Shown piece after piece: positions 53,922 to 64,000 of a DNA stretch of 64,000 nucleotides. Below the pieces are notes generated by a model that worked only from the letters and a program-made list of their open reading frames with translations, had not been told where the DNA came from and made no database searches. Position numbers and translations under genes: made by a program. Every line of letters begins with the position of its first letter. Positions within the stretch are counted from its first letter, which is position 1. Location of the stretch: assembly GCA_951394405.1 (NCBI GenBank), contig OX596344.1, positions 2,294,001 to 2,358,000 on the forward strand. The letters run 5' to 3'. The DNA comes from Coprinellus micaceus. Its lineage: Eukaryota; Basidiomycota; Agaricomycetes; Agaricales; Psathyrellaceae.

Positions 53922-56458
53922 CTACTCGTTCTCCTTCTCGTCCACATCCTGCGCCACCTTGGGATACAACACCGCCTGCACAACCCAAATTGCAAGGGGG
54001 ATGAGGTACACCACCCAAGCCGCCTCCAGGGGTCTCCCCACGAGCACCTTCCCCACAACCCACTCCGTCTCCGAAGCAAAGTCCAACACATACATGACAA
54101 GCATCAGCCATGCTGCGAGCTTATACTGCCCCGCGAAGGTCTTGCTGCGGTAGTTGAGGATGAGCTGGAAGATGTCTCCTGCCATGTTGAGTGGGGAGAG
54201 GAGGAACTTTTCCAAAGTCATGAAGCGGTCGTGTGGTGAGGACATTGGGTCGGGAGCAGGCCCGATGTGGTGGCGGATGGGGTAAGAGAGCGGGCCAAAG
54301 ACATGAAGGGCAAAGATCGAGATGAGTACCTGAATGGATTCGATCGAAGGTGTGTCAGTCGGATGGACGTACACACCGATGTTTAACTTACTGTGAAAAG
54401 CACCATTGCACGACCCCGAATCTCAAGCCTGAAACTTGCCCTCTCGTCATGGGACGCGGGCGTCTTCTTGATGAACGGGAACACATCCACGAAGTCCACC
54501 CTGAGGACGGTCCTCAGAATCAGCCACGTAACGGTCCCGCTGATCCCGATATTCCACAGGAGCTCCAGAGCCAGCGCTATGAGCGATGGATCACTCTGCG
54601 AGAGGCTGGGCGTCATATCGAGGACGAATCCGGTAACATTGCACACCACAAGGATCCCACACCGCAGGAAACTGATTCCTACGGTGGATGTCCGGGTATA
54701 CCAGTACAGGAGGGTGAGTCCAAGAGTGACGAGATTTATGATACCGCTACACTGATATGTCAGCTACTGCACGCTCGAGGATGAAGACGAACGCACTGAA
54801 TCACAACCAACGCCGCGCTGAGTCCTGCCCAGCTGTCTTTGGAGAACTGATGCCCGTGAAGTCGCTCTGTAGGTGTTATGAGTAAGCCCCAGACCGCCTG
54901 TGTAATGGGGAACAGCTTACGAAGTTTCTGAGCCGTATACTGAGCCTTAGCTTTGTTGAAATCAGTATCAGTCATGTTGTACTTCGCCATGTACCCGACT
55001 ACGTTCGCCAACACAAGCCTTCCCGGCGAGCTGGCTGAGAAAGCGACTTTCCACTTGACTCTCAACGTTTTAGGGGATGTGGGTAGCCTAACGCTCACTG
55101 GGCAGTGTTCGCGGTTGACAGGCATCGCAATCAAGTCCTGTATGACTAACTTTCAGCTCGAGAATTTAAGGAAGCGGAGGAACACAATTACCAGTGGGCC
55201 CCATGCTCGAGGAGAAACGTCGAGGAAGGGAGTGTAGGCATACTGCTTTTGCTTCTCCCCCGTCTTCTCGTCGGGAACCTCGAGTTCGACCTTGGTCTCC
55301 GCATTCGCCCGCTCATTGAACGTACGGTGACATCCTCGGACGTCCCGTACTGTCTCTTTGTTGAAAGCAATGCACCCATTCAGAACGTTCTCCCGTCGAA
55401 GCCTGAACTGACGCATATTGTACGCATCTAAGTTGTAGAGTTCCGTCATCTTGACGACGCGCAGATCCGTCCTACAAGAGCAGTGAGCTAGCTTCAGGTG
55501 GGCGAAGGAGATGGCATACCGCGTAATGATATATGGGTGATACTTGCGGGGCGAGTGCCCTTTCGCAGAGACGACACCAATCCACCTGAAAGGATCCTCC
55601 GCCGCATCTTCCTCCTCCTCGTCCCGAGGGCGACTGGGGTCGTCACTGGAAGGCTTGTCGCAGGCGCTCTTGATAGTATTGAACTCAATGAGTGGGATAG
55701 TAATCCCGAAGGAGTCGGTTATAAGCCTTTCCCAGTTAATGAGCTCTCCCGAGCTAGGTGACGTTAGTATGCATCTGAGAGTGAAAGTGGTCACGACATA
55801 CACTTCAGGGCTGATCCTAGCGGCCAGAACCTTTGGCGACCTCCACGACGTATATCCTGTCGCATAGTCTAGAAGTGATGGTGAACGTGGAATGAGTCTA
55901 AATGTCGCTCGCAGATCGAAGTTCTCCACGTCATCACTCTCACTGCATTAACGTCAGCACTTAAGCGCCCGTGCAAAGATGACTTGGCACTCACAAGGTA
56001 TCGAGCGGAATCTCCAAATCCACGGTGGAATGAACATGCTTATCGTTCAACGTTACACCCTCGAACACAATGCCTTCGTACAACACTTGTTCCCCTTCCG
56101 GTGCGCTTCCTGCTAATCCCTCATCTCCCCGCCTCTCTCCAGGCGTTTTCGCCCATACAGTCGCAACGATATCAAACTTGGTCTGCCGATCCACCAATGG
56201 TCTAACCACTTTGCCCCAATCGGCCTTATCCAGTGTGGTGTTCGCGTAGAGATCCGGATGGGGTTTTGTTGCTTTGCCCGCAGTCTTCACAGTGAACTTG
56301 GCAATATACAGCCCGAGGAGGAGCCCGAGGAAAGTGAAAGCGGTGTAAAGCAAACATCTGCACCCTGAGAGACGTCGAGGTGGGCGCTTCACCGTGCCTG
56401 GGTCCAACGCAGTCGGCGGTGGTCGATTTTGCGATTCCTCCTTGCTTACTAGGATCAT
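53922..56458 (-). CDS. Large multi-pass membrane protein, paralogue 2
   Basis: ATG at 56458. Supported exons: 55995-56458, 55802-55942, 55520-55753, 55192-55471 and 54921-55137; more exons follow to the stop at 53922. Phases after these exons are 2, 2, 2, 0, 1, exactly as in paralogue 1. Matching blocks are VVRPLVDRQTKFDIVATVWA, LNDKHVHSTVDLEIPLD, NFDLRATFRLIPRSPSLLDY, SFGITIPLIEFNTIKSAC, TDLRVVKMTELYN, YTPFLDVSPRAWGPL and FSASSPGRLVLANVVGYM, with C-terminal NMAGDIFQLILNYRSKTFAG and LIPLAIWVVQAVLY. The N-terminal anchor is LLYTAFTFLGLLLGLYIAKF. Function unknown. It shares a 683-base divergent promoter region with fusion gene B. Confidence 0.75.
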
Positions 56459-57141
56459 GGTTGCGGAAGAAACTGCAAAAGAGTCAACGTAACGGCCCCG
56501 GCGGAATCAAAGTGGAGAGCTGCTGTGAAATGGAGTATTGAATCCCTTTCCGCAGCAGTTGACGTTTATCAGGGCGTCAACACCGATGGTTGGGTCCACC
56601 TGGTAAGCTCTACAAGTGGAATTTCAAGCACGAAGCAAAAGAAGGGGCGTTGTGATTGTGCATCTTGAAGAAACGGAGCTGTGTACCTGGTGAGCGAGCC
56701 AAACAAGAGCCAAAAGTTAAGCATTTGTTTGGCATTTTGTTTGGAAGGTCTCGTGGGTACGCTTGGGATGACTAAGCAGATCTGGTTCACAATAGCAAAA
56801 GTCCCGAGTTGAACCTCGCTCACCACCCTTTCGCCCATCGTTTGGCGGTCTCCGCACCACAGATGCAATAACCTCCCAAGGAGTGGTCTATTATATGTGA
56901 ATTAAACTTGTAACATCGTTTCTCGGCGAGAGGGCGTTCCTCCACACCTCTTCCTAAGCAACGTGCCCGTTTCGTTGCAATTATTGGAAATAAGCGCCCG
57001 TGATCCCTCCAGTAGGTCGCTTCACAGCCATCTGCCTCGTGGCCGCTGATAATCCAAAGTAGATAAGGGCATTCCGATTCCCATGCGCCGATAGCTTTGG
57101 TCTTCGTTCGATTCCTTTCCCCGCCTTTTTCGACTCGTAGT
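56459..57141. promoter_or_regulatory. Divergent promoter region between membrane protein 2 and fusion gene B
   Basis: The two start codons face away from each other across 683 bases, so the promoters of both genes must lie here and may be shared. No clear TATA box or recognised operator is seen. Confidence 0.45.
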
Positions 57142-60100
57142 ATGGAAGGTGCACCACCCAACCGAGAATGCAACTCCGGGGACGAAGATGGTATAGATGG
57201 GCGCGCGGCCACTGCCTTCATGCGCAGTAGCCACCTTACAGCTGAAAAACTTAAAATGCGAAACACTGGTGGCGATTATATCGATGGGTCGACGACTACG
57301 ATCATTAACAACTTTTCCAACGAATCTGCCCCCAACTCAGGGCGCCGTGTACGTAGAAGTGGACTGCGGATTAACACCAGGGACACGAACCCAGCCGATC
57401 TGAAGACGGAGGGGAACTCGCCTCCTGAAATTCACCTTTTGGACGTTTTCGCGGCATTTTCTAGCCTCGTCTCTTGGATTTTCAGGAGACCGCAACTTCA
57501 AGAATCCTCCCATAGCGAAACGGGTACACCAGAGAGCCCCGTCAAAGCGGTGAGCCTCTTTGCGCGTGGCGCCCTCCATTGTGCTGACTTATGCCGCTGC
57601 CGCGATTTCAGGTTGAAATGAAGAACCTTCCTGTAGCGCTGAAGCCAGCCTTGGGCACCCCCACCCCAGCCGAGATCTATGTTTGCGATCTCATGTGCTC
57701 GGGTCACGGACTCCCGTGCTGGGACCCTCGTCCTCGCCAAGCTGAACTTCAGCCGTCGGGAGTCGTCCCCGGTGATGTAGGCACGTATTCAGTGGACGGC
57801 GGTTTCAGCAAGATTTTCAATCTGTGGGATGTTGAAGATGCGATCCGGAAGATAGCGACGTCCTCTTGTAACAGCGCATACGAGCCATTGGGTGGGACTG
57901 CCGCGACAAAGGCCGATGAACTCGTACAAGGCACAATCATAGCACCAGGGGCCGACTGCCATTCCCCATTGCCCCCACTTCCTAACCAGTAAGCCAGTTC
58001 ACCACCCAACGCATTGCCCCCCAAATAATAATAATAATGATGATCTCATCTCATCTAGGAGTGGCGTTGTTCACGAATTTCGATTCCCTTCCTCGGCGGG
58101 GGGTATCCTTGCGGTTTTGTCCGCAGCGAACCTTGAAATCACCAACGACAAGGACGCAATGCGTACCTATATCATTCAATATGCGCAGGCCATATACATT
58201 CACGCTCGTAGGGCGGGTGGAATTAAGCCCGGCGAGTCGCTTTATTTTGTCACAGGCAGCATAAAAAACGACCTATGGGCGCGGGCAGCCTATCAAGAAT
58301 CCAGAGCGCATGGTCCACATCATATTCGGCTTCTCCAATTGTCGCGTACTGGCACGTGCGCTCACAGCAGGCCCTCATCGGAATACCGATGGACGCGACA
58401 GCCAGCCGCAACATACCCACACCACGACGACAGCGGCGTCGAGGGATTGAAGAACCAGACTCTCTTCCTTCAAGGATATAAGTTGGGGGTTTCTTTACAC
58501 TTTGTCTCTCGTGTGGAGGAGGTCCTGGCTGTCTCAAGCTCAGAATTTCCAGGGCCAGCGGGTCAAAATTCTCAGGGCTGGAATAGCGGCCAGTCCGGGG
58601 GAGGCAATGGGACATCCAATCCTGGTGAGAATGCGCCACCACAGAACGATAGCAACAATCATGGAGGGGCAAGTACCGGTGCGGGTGAAAACACTTCCCA
58701 CCAAAAGCAGAAGGATTCATCGGAGCGGAGCTCGAGTGCTGGTGAGCATCCTTTAATGCTTTGAGTAAACTGGGACAGCCTTGACCCTCTTCTAGAGAAT
58801 GTCGAAAAAGAGGTTCAATTTTCTCAGTTTCCCCCCTCCTCAGTGAATGTGAACACAGCATTTTCTTTAAAACACGACACAGCAGGGCTGATTTACTTCC
58901 GTACTCCAGGAGTATCATCCGAGTGACATTATCAACAAAATGCTGCTGGACACGGTGAACGTCATTTCGCATGAATGACACTTACAACCCGGTGCATGTC
59001 CCTGACATAGTTGTCTTTTAGACCGGTGCAGACATTGCGTTGAGTCACGACGACGATTGGCGTCATGCATTCCGTGATTACAGTGAGTTTACAGCAGACT
59101 CTTAGAGCCCTACCGCTGACCTAAGGGGACGGATTCTAGGTACAGAAAGTGCTGCAGACATCATGGCAGGCCCCAGTTCGACCGACATTCTCCGGGATGG
59201 CCAGTCGATGCAGAGTTCACGACTCTCAACCTTTATTCAGAATGGTATCACTCCCATGAAGCTATTTGAATGTGACTGACGCCAGCCGAAGGTGTAGCCT
59301 ATCTCGGACTAGGGCTACATGCCCAAGACGATCGGAAGCCTGAGTATCGAATCTCCCCCCACCGTGAGTTGTGCTCGCCCAGAAACGAGATCACAATATT
59401 CACCAAAGAAAAGACGGGTTTTATGACATCTTAGACGAGCTAAGAGTGACGACTGGCGGCCTGCTGAAAGTTAGTGTGATATAGCGCAAGGACTTTTACT
59501 CTGGAAGTTTGCGGACATGATGGCCAACTAAACTACCTAGATCATACCAGCGTCCGAAATTCAGCTCGCTACGAGGGGCCACCTTGAACAGGCCTTTCCC
59601 TACCCCTTCAAATGCGGCGCTCATGCGGACATATATAAGGCAAACATGGTATCAGGTGACACAAAAAACAGGGCGGTAGGTTACAAAACTGAGCGCCTCC
59701 CCTTGTCAAAGCGTTAACCGGGTTATGCATATTTCTAGGTTGTCGTAAAAGTCTTTCGTGCACGCCCTTTGCAAGCAGAGAAAGAAGACAAGGAGTTTTA
59801 CAATAAAGTGGGTGAATCAGCTGTCCCATCAGCCAAGACTAACTGTAACGGAAGCGCATTCGCCGAGAGTATGGTGTCTGGAGCATGCTCCATCACCATA
59901 ATATTCTACACTTGGAAGGTCTAGCTGTTCTGGAGGGGTTATCGTCCCCCGGCCTGGTGTCGGAATACAAGCAATATGGGAATCTCCTCGACTTCATGGA
60001 TAAACATCACACTTTTGATCATCTTCAGATGGTGCGCGACCAGACATATCTCTGTATCCGGGAGCTGACGACCGTCCTTTGACCGCAGGCGAAGGGAGTA

Positions 60101-60827
60101 TGCTGTGGGTTAGAGTACCTTCATAGCCGAGATGTTGTACACGGGGACTTGACCGCGGTAGGTTCGCCAACTCCCATCACCTTCATTTAGTTTCGCCGCT
60201 TACATCCCTTGACTGCTTGTGTAGGGCAAAATTTTGGTTGATTTGGACAATGCAACTCGGCAATTTTACCCTTTGATTACGGCCTTTCGAACCTCTCTAG
60301 TCCTAGAGAAGCCAGGATACACCACATCAATTGGTGATGCACCTCTCGTGTACGCCCCTCACTCACGAGCCTTTTTTGTCGTACTCCAGCTGACATCCTG
60401 CAACAGAGAACGACCACCCGAGCTTTTGGCACACAGCGAGGAATTCGAAGCCGTCACGAACAAACAAGTTTTAGCGCCCGCCTCAGATGTCTATTCTTTC
60501 TCCCTTGTCCTTCTTTTGGTATGTTTCTCCGGCCGGTGATATTTTGGTGGCATTCTGACTCCCTTTCCTTTGTTTTAGCTCGTCACCGGGAAGGGTCCAT
60601 ACACCGAAGAGAGAATGCCGCTTTTCATAAAAGTCACTCGCATTCTCGACCCCGTCAACCCACTTCGCCCTGTTCCGGAGAAATACCCCGTCCTCGATCC
60701 GTCCTACGATTTCTGTTGGCCCATCATGCAAGCCTGCTGGAAGACCAAGAAAGAGGATCGTATCACCAGCAGAGAAGCCCATTCGCGGCTCTCGGCGGGC
60801 GTCCCCTCATCCCACCCTCTCCCGTAG
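57142..60827 (+). CDS. Two-module protein fused to a TKL pseudokinase (fusion gene B)
   Basis: Exons 57142-57549, 57612-57988 and 58059-58741 join in frame; further exons run to the stop at 60827. Module 1: AEIYVCDLMCSGHGLPCWDP, VVPGDVGTYSVDGGFSKIFN. Module 2: AGGILAVLSAANLEITND, ESLYFVTGSIKNDLWARAAY, FLQGYKLGV, then a Gly/Asn/Ser-rich linker. Next come SDIINKMLLDTVNVI and TGADIALSHDDDWRHAFRD, as in gene A. Kinase part: CGAHADIYKA instead of the glycine loop, Lys kept in VVVKVFRA, catalytic loop HGDLTAGKILVD with Lys where Asn should be, and ITAFRTS where gene A has ITDFGKS. The Mg-binding Asp and the catalytic Asn are lost, so it is probably a pseudokinase. The C-terminal lobe is intact (RPPELLA, SDVYSFSL, CWKTKKEDRITSREAHSRL). 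Confidence 0.75.
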
Positions 60828-61429
60828 GCTTGGCTGTGTTGCAACCACGGGTAACGGCGCGGGGAGCATCGCCGGAGAGGTGGTCAGTAGAGAATGCGTC
60901 CAACTACGATCGGATCACGTCGAGAACCTCTAGTAATACAAGTGGGGGTTATGAAAGGTTGGATATATCGCACTGACAACGATAGCAAGCGTAGTAGAAG
61001 AGTTGGCAGCAAAGACGTTTAGTGTAGATTATGTGGAAATGAAATATGTCTGCGATAGAACTGAACGGGGAGGGTGTGAGTGAGTGGCGAGTGGATAAGA
61101 AAAATAGAACGAACGAACAACGAGCGAGTGGCAGGGCAAGCGAGTGTGTTGAAGGTGTAACTGTGCAGGGTAGATAGACATGAGGAGAGTGGTGGACATA
61201 GACGATGTAGAAAAAGCAAGCACCAATGAACAAAAAAGAAAATAACAAACGAGGCTGCTGAGCAATCCCGTGCCCAGACGAATAGATACCCCAGGCCCGA
61301 AAGCTGGTACAATACTTAGGATAACTGTAGGTATAAAACGGAACAGGACAGACGAAACACCAAGGGCTCAAAAAGCATCAAGAAAGGCAACGCTTCGAAC
61401 AACCAACAGAGACTCCCCACGCTCTCACC
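60828..61429. other. Spacer between convergent genes
   Basis: 3' sides of fusion gene B (plus) and the disordered-protein gene (minus). No further gene recognised. Confidence 0.4.
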
Positions 61430-64000
61430 TCAGAACCGACTCCACGCTGGATTATTCCCCAACCCCTCAGGGAGTTTGGGCACAGGGGGGACAACCTCCG
61501 GCTCCTCTCCCCTCGCCTTCATCATCGCCTCGACGCGCTTGACGAATCGGTCTCTCGCCTCTTCGCTCTGGTCGGGATCGAGGATGGACGCACGGGAGTA
61601 GATGGACCGATCGTCGAAGAACTCTGAATCACGATACATAGTGTCGCGAGAGTAGTACTCCGACGGGGCAAATGAATCGCGATCCGTCTGGGCCGTAGAA
61701 GGCTGGTTGCCACGGGAGAGTTGGGAGAATGAAGAAGGAAGGACATGCGAGTCTGCATGTGAATGCGTGGGGTTGTACTGCTGAGATGAAGGGCCAGCCT
61801 GCGATCGGAGGGCTTCAAACGAACCGCCTCGGGCAACAGCGCCCTGCTCCTCCCCATGCCCAGCCGAAGAGCCACTTCGTCCATGGCCCTCTGAGCTCCC
61901 ATACACACTGGCATCCGCAAACCGATCAAGGACTTCCTGCATCTCCCCCTCACCCACATCAGCAGGATATCCTCCTCGATATTGGTTATCCGAGTACCCA
62001 TACGACTGCGTTGGAGGATCGTCGTACGCCAATCCCGAGTGCCTCTGGTCGTCACCGTAGTACGCCTCCTCGCCGTATCCTTGCGAGCCACGGTATTCAT
62101 ACTCCTGCTGCACGTCCTCATCCTCATCCTCCCACCCAGCACTGGAGAACGCGTCAAGGGGCTTCGAGATAATCCGCACCCTCTTCTCCTGACCGCCTCC
62201 ACTCTTCTTCGACCCATACATCCCTGAGAACAGTTGTTTCGGGGGAGGTGAGACGACGGGGCGTGTTGGGAAGGGACTCTGCTTTCCCCTCGTCACGCTT
62301 GCACCCAGACTATTGAGATCAGGGACCTGCCTCTGCCTCTCCATCACCTTGTTGCGCAGCTGTGAGGCAGCACCCAGTGGGATTGAGTGTGTAGGTGGGA
62401 CGGACGGCAGAGGGCCAATTGGTGGAGGACTAGGAGGTGGGATATCGTAGTAGGCAAGGACATTGGGACCCGGGGGCATCACACCATCCCTGCCAACATC
62501 CTGCTCAAGATTAAGAGGCGAGACGCGTCGTCGGCTGAGAGGATTAGGGGAGATACGTCCGCTGATCGGGCGAGGCATGGGTGAAGTACTGCGTCCATTG
62601 GGAGACAGCGGGCCATGAGGATTAGGCGTCAAAGGCGGCGACATGACCCTCACAGTCGGGGTCAAAGGCGCGGATGGCGAGATAGGGGAGGGAGGCATTG
62701 GGCTCCTGGGTGGCCTTAGCCTGGGTTCAGCGCCCATAGGCAAAGGACTCGTCCCTCTCACCGCCTCGCCCTCACTCGGCGTGACGGTGACATACGGAGA
62801 TCCGGGTGCAGGTGGCGAATGCGGCATAGGCGAAGGGCCTCTCGACACAGATACGTTACTAGTTTCGAGACTTGGAAGCTTGGGGTGCTTCGAGATCTGC
62901 AACGGTGCTGTTGGGCCGGGTTGTGGGGAAACAGGAGAAGCCGGTCCAAAGGAGGGGGACGCGGATCGGCTGAGAGAAAGCGATATCGAGGGTGGCTTCA
63001 ACGCGTGTGTCGAATTGAGCGTCGTGGTGGAGGCCTTGTGGCCTAAGGAAGGTGCCATGCTACTAGCAGTCGTCGAGTTGATAGTTGACACGCTCGGCGC
63101 TGTGGTATGGCTGACCATACTCTCCCCTCTAGAAGACGATGGTGGGGAGAACTGGTACCCTCTTCTCCGAGAATTTGAGCTCATTGAAGACGTGGTAGTA
63201 TGCGTGTCAGCTGAGGATAGCGAACTGCGGTCCTGCATCGCTGTCGCGCTGAGAGGCGCATTGGTTGGCGTTGGGGTCGAACTTGAGGCTGTAGTCGCTG
63301 GTGTATATGATGGAGATGAAAACGCGGCCGAGGTAGGGGGAAGGTCAAAGCTGAGAGGCTCGTGCTTGGGTGGGGACGCAAGCATAGGCGCTTGACTCCC
63401 TCCATCTGAGTTACGGTACGCTGGGGGGATGATCGGGACAGGAGGCCTCGCCGTGACAGAAGTGGATGCTGCCAGAGTGCGGTTCCCATCGACGCCACCA
63501 ATCCCGTCATCGTGGTCGGCTTCATCATCGCTGGGGCTCAGCATGCCCAGTGAGGTCGCGAACTTGCTTGCGATTGGGGGGAGCATGGGGAGCATTGGTG
63601 GGTCTGGCATCGGGGGTATAACCTCCTTCCCATGCGGGTCGCGCATGTCGCCCTTGGACGACTTCGATCCCAATCCAAAGAAGCGTGATTTGCTTTTCTT
63701 CGAAGACGCTGATGCGTACCCAGCGTCGGTCTCATAGTCATGGGGATCCCTTGTGGGGGAGGAATTGGACTTGGACTTCTTCTTGGACTTGAAGGGGGAC
63801 CTGGATGTCGAACCTGCAAGGCTGTCGGTTTCGTAGCCCGTATCATCGGCGACACCCTTCTTGTGTTTGCCCGACAACGGCCCAAAGCTTTTCTTCCTCT
63901 TCCTCTCCTCCTTCTCATCCTTCGCCTCTCCCGCCATCAAATCCTTCATCCTCTTCTTCTCTTCCTTCGCCGCCTCCTTCGCCTCCCTCTTTTCCTCCTT
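61430..64000 (-). CDS. Large disordered Ser/Pro-rich protein (5' end outside window)
   Basis: The frame is open from the window edge to the stop at 61430, at least 856 codons. The first ATG inside the window is at 63949, but the frame continues upstream as a Lys/Glu-rich stretch, so the true start lies beyond 64000. Order of features: basic start (KDEKEERKRKKSFGPLS), two YETD repeats (TGYETDSLAGS, HDYETDAGYASAS), a very long Ser/Pro/Thr-rich middle with many SP and TP sites, an acidic patch (WEDEDEDVQQEYEYRG), and a short likely helical segment near the end (EEARDRFVKRVEAMMKARG) before GLGNNPAWSRF. Many SP/TP sites suggest phosphorylation. No catalytic domain. Probably a scaffold or regulatory protein; family unknown. 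Confidence 0.7.
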   Translation of the reverse strand, partial: KEEKREAKEAAKEEKKRMKDLMAGEAKDEKEERKRKKSFGPLSGKHKKGVADDTGYETDSLAGSTSRSPFKSKKKSKSNSSPTRDPHDYETDAGYASASSKKSKSRFFGLGSKSSKGDMRDPHGKEVIPPMPDPPMLPMLPPIASKFATSLGMLSPSDDEADHDDGIGGVDGNRTLAASTSVTARPPVPIIPPAYRNSDGGSQAPMLASPPKHEPLSFDLPPTSAAFSSPSYTPATTASSSTPTPTNAPLSATAMQDRSSLSSADTHTTTSSMSSNSRRRGYQFSPPSSSRGESMVSHTTAPSVSTINSTTASSMAPSLGHKASTTTLNSTHALKPPSISLSLSRSASPSFGPASPVSPQPGPTAPLQISKHPKLPSLETSNVSVSRGPSPMPHSPPAPGSPYVTVTPSEGEAVRGTSPLPMGAEPRLRPPRSPMPPSPISPSAPLTPTVRVMSPPLTPNPHGPLSPNGRSTSPMPRPISGRISPNPLSRRRVSPLNLEQDVGRDGVMPPGPNVLAYYDIPPPSPPPIGPLPSVPPTHSIPLGAASQLRNKVMERQRQVPDLNSLGASVTRGKQSPFPTRPVVSPPPKQLFSGMYGSKKSGGGQEKRVRIISKPLDAFSSAGWEDEDEDVQQEYEYRGSQGYGEEAYYGDDQRHSGLAYDDPPTQSYGYSDNQYRGGYPADVGEGEMQEVLDRFADASVYGSSEGHGRSGSSAGHGEEQGAVARGGSFEALRSQAGPSSQQYNPTHSHADSHVLPSSFSQLSRGNQPSTAQTDRDSFAPSEYYSRDTMYRDSEFFDDRSIYSRASILDPDQSEEARDRFVKRVEAMMKARGEEPEVVPPVPKLPEGLGNNPAWSRF

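Noticed and set aside
62643..63395. Plus-strand frame of 250 codons
   Set aside because: Lies opposite the long disordered minus-strand gene and reflects its Pro/Ser codon bias.

Overview
The window looks like nuclear DNA of a basidiomycete fungus, most likely an agaricomycete. Genes are split by many 45-70 base introns with GT..AG ends. The gene families seen are typical of Agaricomycetes: expanded TKL protein kinases, F-box/leucine-rich proteins, and KDZ-transposon partner genes (DUF6698, CxC5/CxC6). The mobile elements are fungal Ty3, Copia, hAT and Tc1/mariner types. No rRNA, CRISPR array or bacterial operon is present. Most gene models below were joined by eye across introns, so exon edges are inferred unless stated.

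The left part (1 to about 27.9 kb) is a nest of mobile elements. In order it holds: a Copia 5' end on the minus strand (gag start plus an 805-base LTR); a 93-base foldback; a decayed gene with two zinc-finger-like motifs; a 21-base tandem repeat; a DUF6698 relic split by a 469-base hAT-type MITE; and a hAT transposase relic. From 10335 to 26781 lies a stretch bounded by inverted terminal repeats with CCAGTGG arrays. Inside it are a decayed CxC5/CxC6 gene, a long multi-exon gene of unknown function carrying a Tc1/mariner element in one intron, a GC-rich minisatellite, and a complete, very young Ty3 element (18015-25759) with an extra ORF. A second copy of the Copia LTR follows, carrying a 308-base MITE with a perfect 8-base target duplication. 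In most of these relics the damage is C-to-T, mainly at CpG, including many CGA-to-TGA stops.

The right part (27.9-64 kb) is ordinary gene-rich DNA with a few small non-autonomous elements. It holds two F-box-type genes, two stand-alone TKL kinases, a single-pass membrane protein whose start overlaps the stop of the gene before it, a PAP2 phosphatase, and a long disordered protein that runs off the window.

The most interesting block is 46.6-60.8 kb. Two gene families each occur twice there. One is a large multi-pass membrane protein (46644-49213 plus and 53922-56458 minus) with five shared intron phases. The other is a large protein (49631-53348 minus and 57142-60827 plus) with two agaricomycete N-terminal modules joined to a C-terminal TKL kinase. 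The minus-strand copy keeps the catalytic residues. The plus-strand copy has lost the DFG Asp, the catalytic-loop Asn and the glycine loop, so it looks like a pseudokinase. Membrane protein, active kinase and pseudokinase side by side could form a signalling or recognition module; that is inference.
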